NCBI RefSeq assembly: GCF_001653515.1
Contig: NZ_LYOY01000029.1
Span: 1,550,001 to 1,614,000, forward strand
DNA: 64,000 nt
Direction of reading: 5' to 3'
Source of the DNA: Streptomyces sp. ERV7
GTDB lineage: Bacteria; Actinomycetota; Actinomycetes; Streptomycetales; Streptomycetaceae
Positions 23,417 to 33,100 of this stretch are shown here, piece by piece. The notes beneath the pieces were generated by a model that saw only the letters and a list, made by a program, of their open reading frames with translations, ran no database searches and had not been told where the DNA came from. Positions within the stretch are counted from its first letter, which is position 1, and the number at the start of each line of letters is the position of its first letter. The translations under genes and the position numbers were made by a program.

Positions 23417-26400
23417 TTCGGCGGATCCTTCAGGCATTGGGCGGAGTTCCAGTACCGCATGTCCTTGTTGCCGTACCAGGGCATCGAGTCCAGACCGGAG
23501 ACGTTGTCCATCCGGTCGTGGGCGACGACCGTCGGCGGCTGCGAGCGACGGTACTGGACGACCTCCATATCGGGGTAATGGTCGCCCTTCCTCGTCACCG
23601 TCACCGAGCCCTTGTTGGCCGCGATCGTCACATGCGTGTCGACCGAGAACAGGGGCATCAGACTGTTCACCCCCGCTATGCCCAGGTCGAGCTTGGACGA
23701 GTTCGAGTGGTACTTGCCGAGGAAGCTGTAGTTCACGATGTTGCGTCCGGTGACGCTCTCCGACGGGTAGTCGTTGAGCGACAGCGGGTCCGCCGGGATC
23801 ATCCGCGACGGCGACTCGATGTCATAGCCGGAACCGCCGCCCGCCTGGCCCATCAGATACGACGAGACGTGCTTGGTGGACGGCTTGGTGTGGGAGGGCG
23901 AGACCTTGAAGGTCACGTCACCCGTGGCGGTGTCCCAGAACAGGACCATGCGGTAGGCCGCGTCCGGGTCGGTCGAGTACTCGCGGTTGTCGCCGAGCAG
24001 CTGGTAGCCCAGGCCCGGGATCTTCATCGCGTCCTTGGTGTGGATGAAGAACTTCATCATGATGATGCCCCGGTCGGGGCCCTTGCCCACGTTGAAGTGG
24101 CCGAACTGGGTGCCCTTCTCGCCGTGCGACCACATCGCCCGCATGGCGCGGTAGAAGGGCGTGAAGTGCTTCGCGGCCTTGTGCACCACCCGGCGGACGA
24201 TCCGCTTGATCGCGTGGATGACCTTCTTCACCGCGTGCTTGATCTTCTTGAAGATGTGGCCGATGTGGAACGCGCCGCTCGGGTCGCTGTCGGTGACCGG
24301 TGAGTTGTTGGCGTAGGCGTACCCGTTGATCTGCTGCGGGTCCGAGAGGTCCATGACCGGGTCCACCGAGGCGAACCGGCCGTTGGCCGCGTCGTACTCG
24401 CGGGCCCCCATGTGGGTCAGGCCCGTGGACTTGTCGGCGGTGCCGCCGACGAAGCCCCGCTCGCCCGGCCAGCCCGACTGCGGCTGGGTGCCGCGCGGGG
24501 TGCCGAACGGGCCGGAGGCGCGCCGGGTGACCGCCAGGGTCACCGAGTCGACCGCCACCTCGTCGGTGCCCTGGTGGTCGCCGAGGAGATAGGTGATCGA
24601 GCCGTCCGAGCCGCGTGCGACGGTCGCGTTCCCGGCCGTGTAGTAGCGGACCCCGGTCACCGAGTTGCTGGCCTTGGTCAGCGTCAGCTCCTCGGCGCCC
24701 AGGTACAGGGTCACCGCGCCCGGGTCCCGGCGCAGCAGCCGGGAGCCGTCCGCGTCGTAGAGGAACGTGGAGGTCTGGCCGCCGATCGTGGAGGAGGCGA
24801 GGTTGCCCTCGGCGTCCCAGGTCAGCTTCTGGTCACCGGCGGAGGTGACCCGGCGGGTGGTGTTGCCGGAGGCGTCGTACTCGAACGCGTCGGTGCGCGC
24901 CCCGGGGCCGGTGACGTCGACCTTGTCCATGCCGTGCGGACGGGTCTCGCCCGGCTGCGGGTAGGAGTAGCCGCGCCGGACGTCCTTGCCGGTGTCGCCG
25001 CCGATGTCGTGCTGGACCTCGGAGGCCCGGTTGCCGACGGTGTCGTAGGTGTACGAGGTCCAGTACGGGTCGACGCCGCCCACCTTCGGGCGCACGTCCG
25101 TGGACGGCTTCAGCGCGCAGTCGTCCGTGCCGGTCCACGCGTGCGAGAGCCGCGCCGCGAAGTCGTACGTGAAGCACTGCGTGTCGGTGGCCGACTTGTC
25201 GTCGCGGTCGTTGCGGATGCGGGTGATGTTGCCCGCCGGGTCGTAGGCGTAGACCTTGTTGTCGATGGTCTGCGGGCCCTGCGACTCGCGGTCGTTGACC
25301 ACGCCGCTGAGCCGGTGGGTGTCGTCCTCGTAGGTGTACGTCTGGACCGTGCGGGCGCCGACGGAGCCGAGCACGGTCTGCAGGATGTCGCCGGACGGCG
25401 AGAACTGGTTGCCCAGCGAGTACACGTCCGTGCCGTTGCCGACCGTGGTCGCCAGGCCGTAGTCCGTGTAGCCCTGGCGGACCGTCTCCGCGGGCAGCCC
25501 GCCGCCGGCCGGGAAGGTGGTGGTGTTGGCCAGGCCCGTGTTCGGCGTGTAGGTGGAGGCGAACTCGTAGGTGCCCTGGAGCTTGCCCTCGGCCGCCGGG
25601 ACGGTGATCACCGAACCGGTGGCCCGGCCCACCGCGTCATAGCCCTTCACGGCCGTGGTGTAGGCGTTGCCGTTGTCCCAGCGGGTCGACGAGCTCAGCA
25701 TCTTCTTGCCGCCGGCCAGGGTGTCGTACGTCCACTCGGCGAGCTTGGGGCCGGTGACGCCGTCCTTGCGCAGGCTGGTGGGGCGGCCGATCTCGTCGTA
25801 GGTGTACGCGAGCGTGGTGCCCCGGGCGTCCTTCGTGGTCTCCGTCTTGCCGTCCGGCGTGAACGTCGTGGAGACCGCGCCCTTGTCCGGGTCGGAGGAG
25901 GTGGTCTGGCGGCCGCGCAGGTCGAAGCCGGCCGACCAGGTGTTGCCCGCCGCGTCGACCAGCCGGGTCAGCCGGTCCGCGGTGTCGTAGGTGTACTTCA
26001 GCGCCTCGTACTTGTCGGCGCTCGCGCCGATGACCGGGTTGCCGTCCTTGTACTGGCGCAGCTCGACCGGCTTGTCGTGGGCGTTGTTGATCACCAGCGT
26101 GGCGGTGGCCCCGCTCGGCGGGACGGTCGCCGTCCAGTTGCCGCCGTAGGTGGTGCTCGTGCGCCAGCGCTCGGTGCCCTTGGTGAGCGCGATGGACGCG
26201 GTGGCGCGGCCCATGCCGTCGAACTCGGTCACGGTCTGCGCCGGGACCTGGCTGTCGGCCACCGAGAGGAGGGTCGCCGCGACCGGCTGGTCGTTGTAGT
26301 ACTCGGCGTTGTCCTTGTAGGTGCGGCCCTGGCTGTCGAAGAAGCTGTCCGTGACCAGCCGGCCCGTGCCGCCGTACGCCTCGGTCTGGGTCTGCCGCTT

Positions 26401-29400
26401 GCGCAGCAGACCGTCGTAGAGGGTCACCGCCTTGCGGTACTTGCCGCTCTCCAGCAGCGTGTTGGAGGTGACGGCGGTGGGGCCGTCGTCGCGCACCTGG
26501 TAGGAGAAGGTGACGTCCGCCGAGGCGGGCTTGACCCGGCCCGGCTTCCAGGCGGCGGTGAGCTGCCCGAGCGCGTCGTACTCCTGGCTGGTGATCCGGC
26601 CGTTGGCGTCGGTCGCCTTCACCGTGAGTCCGCGCAGACCGTCGAGGTCGACGCTGGTGGTGAAGCCCTTGTTGTCGGTGGTCTTCACCGTCGTGGGCTG
26701 GGCGCCGGTCGCCGGGGTGTACGCGGTGAGGGTCTTCGCCCCGGCCGCGTCGACGGTCTGCGTCATCCGCCCGTACGCGTCGTAGAGCGCGGTGGAGGTG
26801 GTGACGTACACCGGCAGACCGGCGTTGTAGTGGTCCAGCTCCTCGATCTTGGACGGCATCGCCTTGCCCGCGACGGGGGCGGCGCCGTACGCGCTGGTGT
26901 CGTACGTGGTGTGGCTCTCGGCCGTGATGGTGCCCGCCGAGGGGGCCGTGCCGCAGACCGTGGAGGTCTTCTGCTCGGCGGCGATGTAGGAGATCAGGTG
27001 GTTGGTGGTGTCCGGCGCCACATAGGTGGTGCGGGTGCACTGCTCGTCGCCGGAGACCGCGAGGTCGCCCTCGTCCTGGAAGGTGAGGGTCTGGCCGTAG
27101 GCGTCGAAGGTGGCGGAGGAGCGCGTGGTGCGCCAGCTGCCGTCGTCCAGCAGGGTCCGGTCGGTGCTGGACTCGGTGTCGCTCTGGTAGGCGTGCAGAT
27201 CGGTGGTGCCCGGGCGGGTCTGGGTCGCGGTCAGCTTCGACCACGGCTTGTCCACCGACGACTCGACGATCTTGCCGCCGTCCTTGTCGTAGCTGACGCT
27301 CTCCAGCTCCTGGCCGCTGTACTGCTCGGCGTCGGTGACCAGGTTGCCGAAGGAGTCCGCCACCTGGGCGCCGTCGACACCCCGCAGATACGTCGTCTCC
27401 GACAGCGTCCTGTTGGTCGTGCCGGTGCGGGTGCGGACCTTGCCGTAGCCCCGGTAGTCGCTGTAGGTGCGGTGCTTGTCGAGGGTGAACTCGCTGGTGT
27501 CCTTGGCCCAGGCGATACCGCCCAGGTACTCGTACTCGGTCACCTCCGAGTCGGTGCCCGCGACCTTGTCGTCCTCGGTCACCTTGGTCACCACGTACTT
27601 GTGGAACCAGTCCTTGACCGGCTGGCTGCCGCCCTCGGGGGTCCACCAGCTCGGGTAGCAGCGCTTGGTGTTGGTGGCCTCGGCGGGCGGGCTGGCGTAG
27701 GCGCACTCGGTGGGCGAGTACTCGACCAGGGTGTCGCCGCCGTACTCCGAACCGATGCGTGTGATGCGGTACTTGTTCAGCGGCGGGCGGCCCTCGGAGG
27801 CGTCCACGCGGTTGGGCATCAGCGTGCCGCCGAACGTCACCGCCGGGTGGGACAGGGCGGTGCCGCCCGCCTTGCCGGTGCGCTTGATCGAGTCGAGCCA
27901 CAGCCCGTTGCCGCCGGTGTCACCGGTGCCGGGGAAGCTCTGCCCGAAGGTCCAGCTGTCGATGTCGGCGTAGCCGGTGCCCTTGAGCACCTGGGTGGAG
28001 ACCGAGGTCAGCCGCTTCTTCGACCAGAACGACGGCGAGCCGTTGAGGCAGTCCGCGCCGACCGTGCAGACCTCGTCGACCGGGGTGTCCGGCCAGTTGG
28101 AGGCGTGCGCCTTGTCGAAGGCGCACTCGGCGGCGGTGCCGAGGCAGCGGTCGGACACGGCGAAGTTCACCTTGGCGGCGGGCTGGGCCGCGTAGACCTG
28201 TCCGGCGCGGTGGCCGTACTCGATGTGGTCGAGGTAGCCGGCGCGCGTGTAGGCCGCGTCCGCCTTGGGCTTGGTGGTCGTCGAGCCGCCGGAGTTCTTG
28301 GCGTACGCGTTCTTCTCCTGGGTGTAGAAGAGCGCCATCGCGTTGCCGTGCGGGTCGACCACGTAGTCGAGGTTCCAGCGCCAGGCCTGGTTCTTCACGG
28401 AGTCCGTGAAGGCGGTGGCGTGGCCGGGCTCGTTCGCGTGGTTGCCGTAGACGGGGACGGTGTAGGCGGAGCCGGTCTCGGTCTTGCCGGTGGCCCAGCC
28501 GGGGAGGCGGTTCTTGCCGAACCAGTACTGGGTGCCGTCGAGCGTGGTCACCTTCCAGTACTCGTTGTCGTCGTCACCGTTGTTGGTGTCGGTGGCCGTG
28601 CCCTTGACCCGCTCGATCCGGGAGCCGTCGTCGTCGGCGGGGCGCCAGACGTCGCCGGTGCCGGTCTTGACCAGCGCGGTCGAGGAGCCGTTCAGGGACA
28701 TCACGGCGTTGTCCGAACGCCAGCACAGGTCGCCGGACTTGGCGGGGGCGTTGGTGCCCGTGCCGTTGTCGTCCTTGCAGCCCATGAACTGCCGCTCGAT
28801 GAAGCCCATCTCCATCGACCAGCCCTCGCCGAGCGCGGAGGGCTGGTTGTTGGTGGAGGCGGTACGGCCGTCGATACCGGAGGAGGAGTAGCCGAGCGCG
28901 AGCTTGGGCGTCAGATCCCCCGGCACGGGCGGCACCTGGAGCGAGTACTCCCAGGAGAACCCGCCCTCGTTCCCCCCGGCGGCCCAACTCCCCGACGGCG
29001 AAAGCGAGGTCGCCTTGAAGTCCCCGTTGGCCCCGTCGGGGGTGGCGGTGGCGGCGAGCACGGTGAAGCCGGAGGCCTGCGACGCCGCGGCCACGCCCTT
29101 CGCCCCAGTCACGGCGGCGTCCGGCGCCAGGCCCACCTCGGCCGTCAGCAGGGCGGACTTGGAGTCGTTCCGCGAAGGCAGCGGCGTGACCGTACGGCAC
29201 CCCGCCTTCTCCGGCGTCGTCAGCGCACACGCCGGCAGCTGCACCAGCCGCAGCCGGCTGCCCCAGTCCGCCCCGTACGCGCCACGGAAGGCGCTGTAGT
29301 CGAGCTGCACGGAGGCCCGGCCGGGAACGGCCCCGCGGTCGTCACGGGCGACACCGAGGACGACGCCGTCGAGGCCGAGGCGATCGGCCGCCTCGCGGCC

Positions 29401-29883
29401 CGCCATCCGCACCCGGACCTTGGCGGGCGCGCCCTGACCGGCGGCGGCCTTCGAACCCTTGGACGCGAGCGGGGCGAGTGGCGCGATACCGACAGGACTG
29501 CCCGAGGCGCCCGCATGACGCGATCCGGCCACGCTCCGGCCCGCCGCGCTCTTTGCCAACGCATCGGCCGCGACCCGGCTCAGGTCGACCTCACTGTCCC
29601 CGGCCTTCGGCCAGGTCACCTTCGGCGCCCGCCAGGGCCGCTTCGCGGTCTCGCTCCGGGCGGCGGAACCGCCCTTGCCCAGCTCGGAGCCGGACACCGA
29701 GGCCGTCTTCTGCACCGAGCGCAGCGAGAAGTCGACCTTCCCCGCGGCCGCCGCGACGCTCGGCAGCAGCGTGACCAGCACCGCGCTCGCCGTGAGCGCG
29801 CCGAGCGCCGCCGTGGCGCGGCGGCGTCTCGCTCCTCCCGAGTCCTCGTCGTTTCTCCATGTCCCCACCCGTGAACGAGTCAC
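23413..29883 (-). CDS. Large secreted RHS/YD-repeat protein with a variable C-terminal domain
   Basis: 2156 residues, GTG start at 29883. Arg-rich N-terminus, then a Sec signal segment (ATAALGALTASAVLVTLLPS). The central region has many YD repeats (for example YDAYGRMTQTVDAAG, YDALGQLTAAWKPG, YDTADRLTRLVDAAGN). The RHS-associated core follows: YLLGDHQGTDEVAVD and MGAREYDAANGRFASVDPV up to NNSPVTDSDPSG. About 290 residues follow the core: a cationic amphipathic helix (24160-24270) and then a globular domain with FFIHTKDAMKIPG and LGDNREYS that I cannot assign to a known toxin family. RHS shells normally encapsulate and deliver a C-terminal toxin. The following gene is coupled by GTGA, and a second secreted protein is divergent. 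Confidence 0.92.
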   Translation of the reverse strand: MTRSRVGTWRNDEDSGGARRRRATAALGALTASAVLVTLLPSVAAAAGKVDFSLRSVQKTASVSGSELGKGGSAARSETAKRPWRAPKVTWPKAGDSEVDLSRVAADALAKSAAGRSVAGSRHAGASGSPVGIAPLAPLASKGSKAAAGQGAPAKVRVRMAGREAADRLGLDGVVLGVARDDRGAVPGRASVQLDYSAFRGAYGADWGSRLRLVQLPACALTTPEKAGCRTVTPLPSRNDSKSALLTAEVGLAPDAAVTGAKGVAAASQASGFTVLAATATPDGANGDFKATSLSPSGSWAAGGNEGGFSWEYSLQVPPVPGDLTPKLALGYSSSGIDGRTASTNNQPSALGEGWSMEMGFIERQFMGCKDDNGTGTNAPAKSGDLCWRSDNAVMSLNGSSTALVKTGTGDVWRPADDDGSRIERVKGTATDTNNGDDDNEYWKVTTLDGTQYWFGKNRLPGWATGKTETGSAYTVPVYGNHANEPGHATAFTDSVKNQAWRWNLDYVVDPHGNAMALFYTQEKNAYAKNSGGSTTTKPKADAAYTRAGYLDHIEYGHRAGQVYAAQPAAKVNFAVSDRCLGTAAECAFDKAHASNWPDTPVDEVCTVGADCLNGSPSFWSKKRLTSVSTQVLKGTGYADIDSWTFGQSFPGTGDTGGNGLWLDSIKRTGKAGGTALSHPAVTFGGTLMPNRVDASEGRPPLNKYRITRIGSEYGGDTLVEYSPTECAYASPPAEATNTKRCYPSWWTPEGGSQPVKDWFHKYVVTKVTEDDKVAGTDSEVTEYEYLGGIAWAKDTSEFTLDKHRTYSDYRGYGKVRTRTGTTNRTLSETTYLRGVDGAQVADSFGNLVTDAEQYSGQELESVSYDKDGGKIVESSVDKPWSKLTATQTRPGTTDLHAYQSDTESSTDRTLLDDGSWRTTRSSATFDAYGQTLTFQDEGDLAVSGDEQCTRTTYVAPDTTNHLISYIAAEQKTSTVCGTAPSAGTITAESHTTYDTSAYGAAPVAGKAMPSKIEELDHYNAGLPVYVTTSTALYDAYGRMTQTVDAAGAKTLTAYTPATGAQPTTVKTTDNKGFTTSVDLDGLRGLTVKATDANGRITSQEYDALGQLTAAWKPGRVKPASADVTFSYQVRDDGPTAVTSNTLLESGKYRKAVTLYDGLLRKRQTQTEAYGGTGRLVTDSFFDSQGRTYKDNAEYYNDQPVAATLLSVADSQVPAQTVTEFDGMGRATASIALTKGTERWRTSTTYGGNWTATVPPSGATATLVINNAHDKPVELRQYKDGNPVIGASADKYEALKYTYDTADRLTRLVDAAGNTWSAGFDLRGRQTTSSDPDKGAVSTTFTPDGKTETTKDARGTTLAYTYDEIGRPTSLRKDGVTGPKLAEWTYDTLAGGKKMLSSSTRWDNGNAYTTAVKGYDAVGRATGSVITVPAAEGKLQGTYEFASTYTPNTGLANTTTFPAGGGLPAETVRQGYTDYGLATTVGNGTDVYSLGNQFSPSGDILQTVLGSVGARTVQTYTYEDDTHRLSGVVNDRESQGPQTIDNKVYAYDPAGNITRIRNDRDDKSATDTQCFTYDFAARLSHAWTGTDDCALKPSTDVRPKVGGVDPYWTSYTYDTVGNRASEVQHDIGGDTGKDVRRGYSYPQPGETRPHGMDKVDVTGPGARTDAFEYDASGNTTRRVTSAGDQKLTWDAEGNLASSTIGGQTSTFLYDADGSRLLRRDPGAVTLYLGAEELTLTKASNSVTGVRYYTAGNATVARGSDGSITYLLGDHQGTDEVAVDSVTLAVTRRASGPFGTPRGTQPQSGWPGERGFVGGTADKSTGLTHMGAREYDAANGRFASVDPVMDLSDPQQINGYAYANNSPVTDSDPSGAFHIGHIFKKIKHAVKKVIHAIKRIVRRVVHKAAKHFTPFYRAMRAMWSHGEKGTQFGHFNVGKGPDRGIIMMKFFIHTKDAMKIPGLGYQLLGDNREYSTDPDAAYRMVLFWDTATGDVTFKVSPSHTKPSTKHVSSYLMGQAGGGSGYDIESPSRMIPADPLSLNDYPSESVTGRNIVNYSFLGKYHSNSSKLDLGIAGVNSLMPLFSVDTHVTIAANKGSVTVTRKGDHYPDMEVVQYRRSQPPTVVAHDRMDNVSGLDSMPWYGNKDMRYWNSAQCLKDPPK

Positions 29884-30169
29884 CTGGATCTCTCCAACTC
29901 TCCGTATTCAGCTCAAAAAGGCGCCCCAAGGGAGGGGCGCCTGGGGGAACTTAACACCAAGGAATTTACGGGCGGAAGAACAATTCACCGGGCGAACATC
30001 GCAGTTGGGAGGGGATGTAACGAGAGGAGAACGATCGCCGAAACATACGCACTCAAAGGCGCAGCCAAGGGTGCGAAAAGGCCAGTTCGGACCTTATTCC
30101 GGCGTTACGCTCCCGCTCTGCAAGCAGCATTAACTGATATGAGGGTGGGGACTGGTGAGGGGACATCAC

Positions 30170-33100
30170 ATGCGCCGGGGCAGACGCCTGCCGGCCGCGC
30201 TGATGGCAGCCGCGCTCGGCGCGGGCGGCCTTGCTCAGCTGGCCGCGGCGCACACGGCATTTGCGGACGAGACGGCCAACAGCGGTACGCAGACCGGGAC
30301 AAGCGCCCACGGAACCAAGAATTCCGCGTCCGGAATCAGCAATTCCGGAGCCAAGAATTCCGGAACTGAGAGCTCCGGAACTGGGGATTCCGGAACTGGG
30401 AATTCCGGCACGGCCGAGACGCAGGCGCTCGCGCAGGCCAGGAAGACCGGCCGCCAGGTCGAGATCATGGACCGCCGCGACGCAATGGCGCAGGTGCTGG
30501 CCAACCCGGACGGCTCGCTCACCATGCGCCAGTACGTGCGCCCCGCCTTCGCCCGGGTCGACGGCGTCTGGCACACCGCCGACGCCACGCTGAAGCAGGG
30601 CGCCGACGGCCGGCTCGCCCCGGCCGCCGCCACCTTCGGCATCTCCTTCTCCGGCGGCGGCACCGGCCCGCTCGCCACCCTGGCGAAGGACGGCGGGACC
30701 CTCTCGCTCTCCTGGCCGGACGCGCTGCCGCAGCCCCGCGTCGAGGGCGACACCGCCCTCTACCCCGAGGTGCTGCCCGGCGTCGACCTCACCCTGCGCG
30801 CCGACGTCGACGGCTTCGCCCAGCACCTCGTCGTCAAGACCCGCGAGGCCGCGGCCAACCCGCGCCTCGCCGAGCTCTCGCTCGCGCTGCACACCGCGGG
30901 CGCCCGGCTGAAGGCCGACGCCAAGGGCAACCTCACGGCCACCGGCACCCGCTCCGGCGCCCGTCTCTTCAGCGCCCCCGCACCCACCATGTGGGACTCC
31001 TCGCACCTGCCGAAGCAGGCGGCGGCCCGGCTGACGCGCGGTGTGCGCCCGGCCGCCGAGACCGCGCCGCCCAAGCTCCACGCGATGGGCACCGAGGTCA
31101 CCGCCGACCGGCTGCGGATCACCCCCGACGCGGCGATGCTGAAGGACCCGAAGACGGTCTTCCCGGTCGTCATCGACCCGATCTTCTCCGGCGGCGGCCG
31201 CAACAACTGGGCCATGGCCTACAAGCAGTCGGGCAACTCCTCGATCGCCAACACCGCGTACTGGAACGGCGGCACCTTCAGCGACAAGCTCGCCCGGGTC
31301 GGCCACGAGACGTCGACCAACGGCACCGCCCGCTCGTACTTCCAGCTGAACACCAAGGGCCTGGCCGGATCGAAGATCATCTCGGCCAAGTTCAACGTCT
31401 TCAACAGCTACGCGTGGTCGTGCACCAAGACCCCGGTGGAGCTGGGCCTGACCGGCCCGATCTCCTCCGCCACCACCTGGAACAACCCGCCCGCCTGGAA
31501 GCAGACCCTCCAGGAGAAGACGTTCGCCCACGGCTGGTCCTCGACCCAGTGCGCCGCCGCCGGCGAGGACTTCGACGCCGGCGCGATCAAGACCGCGGTG
31601 CAGGCGGTCGCGGACGCCGGCGGCAACGACATCACGCTCGGCCTGCGCTCGCGCGCCGACTTCGAGGGCAACGAGCAGAGCTGGAAGAAGTTCCAGAACG
31701 ACCCGAGCCTGGAGATCACGTACAACACGGCGCCGAAGGTGGACTCCTCGGCCGCCTACCAGGGCTCCTGGGCGCCCGGCGCCGACGGGCTCGTGCAGGT
31801 CGCCTGCGCCACCGACCCGGCCGCGTTCCCGGTCGTCGGCAACAACGGCCTCACCCTCACCGCGAAGATCTCCGATCCGGAGGGCGGCCAGATCACCGGC
31901 GCCTTCCAGCTGAAGGAGTACGACACGGGCACGGTCATCGCCTCGCCCACCTCGACCGTGACCGCGGGCGGCACCGCCCAGGCCCGGATCGACGGCTCGC
32001 TGCTCGCCACCGGCAAGCGCTACACCTGGTCCGTCCAGTCCCGTGACGGCCTGGACACCTCGGCGTGGACCACGGCCTGCGGCTTCGGCGTGGACAAGGC
32101 CGCGCCCGCCCAGCCCACCGTGACCGCCGCCGACGGCCACCCGCTGGACGTGGCCGAGCTGCCCGCGCGCAGCGACCGTACGCTCACGTTCGCCTCCACC
32201 GACCAGGGCGGCGTGGACGGCTTCTGCTACGCGCTCAACCAGCCGCTGTCCGTCTCCGACATCAAGTGCCCGGCCGGTACGTATGTGAAGGCGGGCGCCG
32301 ACGGCACCGCCACGGTCACCGTGAAGCCGAGCCTGTGGCCCGCCAACCGGCTGCACGTGGAGGCGTACGACAAGGCGGGCAACACCTCCGCGTACGGCGG
32401 CGGTTCGGCCCCGACCGACACCACGCTGATCGCCACCGACCGGCCCGTGTTCGTGCACGACGCGGCCGGGCGGGTCCACGGCGACCTGCCGGGCGACCTC
32501 GACGGCGACGGCCAGGTCGACCTGCTGGCCACCGCCTCCGACGGCACCCTGCGGCTGCTCGGCGGCAAGGGCGACGGCACCTTGAAGGCGCCGCGCACCA
32601 TCGCCTCGGGCGGCTGGAACGGCGCCCGGCCGGCCCACCGGGGCGACTTCATCGCCGCCACCGACGGCCAGACGATGGACGGGTTCGAGGACTTCTTCGT
32701 CAAGACCGGCAACAAGCTGTACCTGTACCCCGGCGACGGCAACGGGATGCCGCTCACCACCCAGCGCAAGGAGCTGCTGCGCCCCACCGGCAAGGACAAC
32801 GGGCCGCTGACCGGCCCCGGCGGCCTCTGCCTCGACGTGAAGTCCGGCGCCACCGTCAACGGCACCCCGCTCCAGATCTACACCTGCAACGCCACCACCG
32901 CCCAGGACTTCCAGCTCACCGGCGGCGCCCTCAAGGTGCTCGGCAAGTGCGCGGCGGCCGCGGGCACCGACCTCGCCTCGCCGGTCCAGCTGGCCGACTG
33001 CGACGGCGGCCCGGCCCAGCAGTGGCTCGACCGCGGCGACGGCTCCCTGCTCAACCAGGGCTCGGGCCGCTGCCTGGACACGGCGGGCGGCGCCGTGGTC

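Noticed and set aside
24412..29874. Open frame of 1820 codons antisense to the RHS gene
   Set aside because: It mirrors the codon pattern of the RHS gene, has Gly/Arg/Val-rich sequence with no domain, and results from high GC at third positions.
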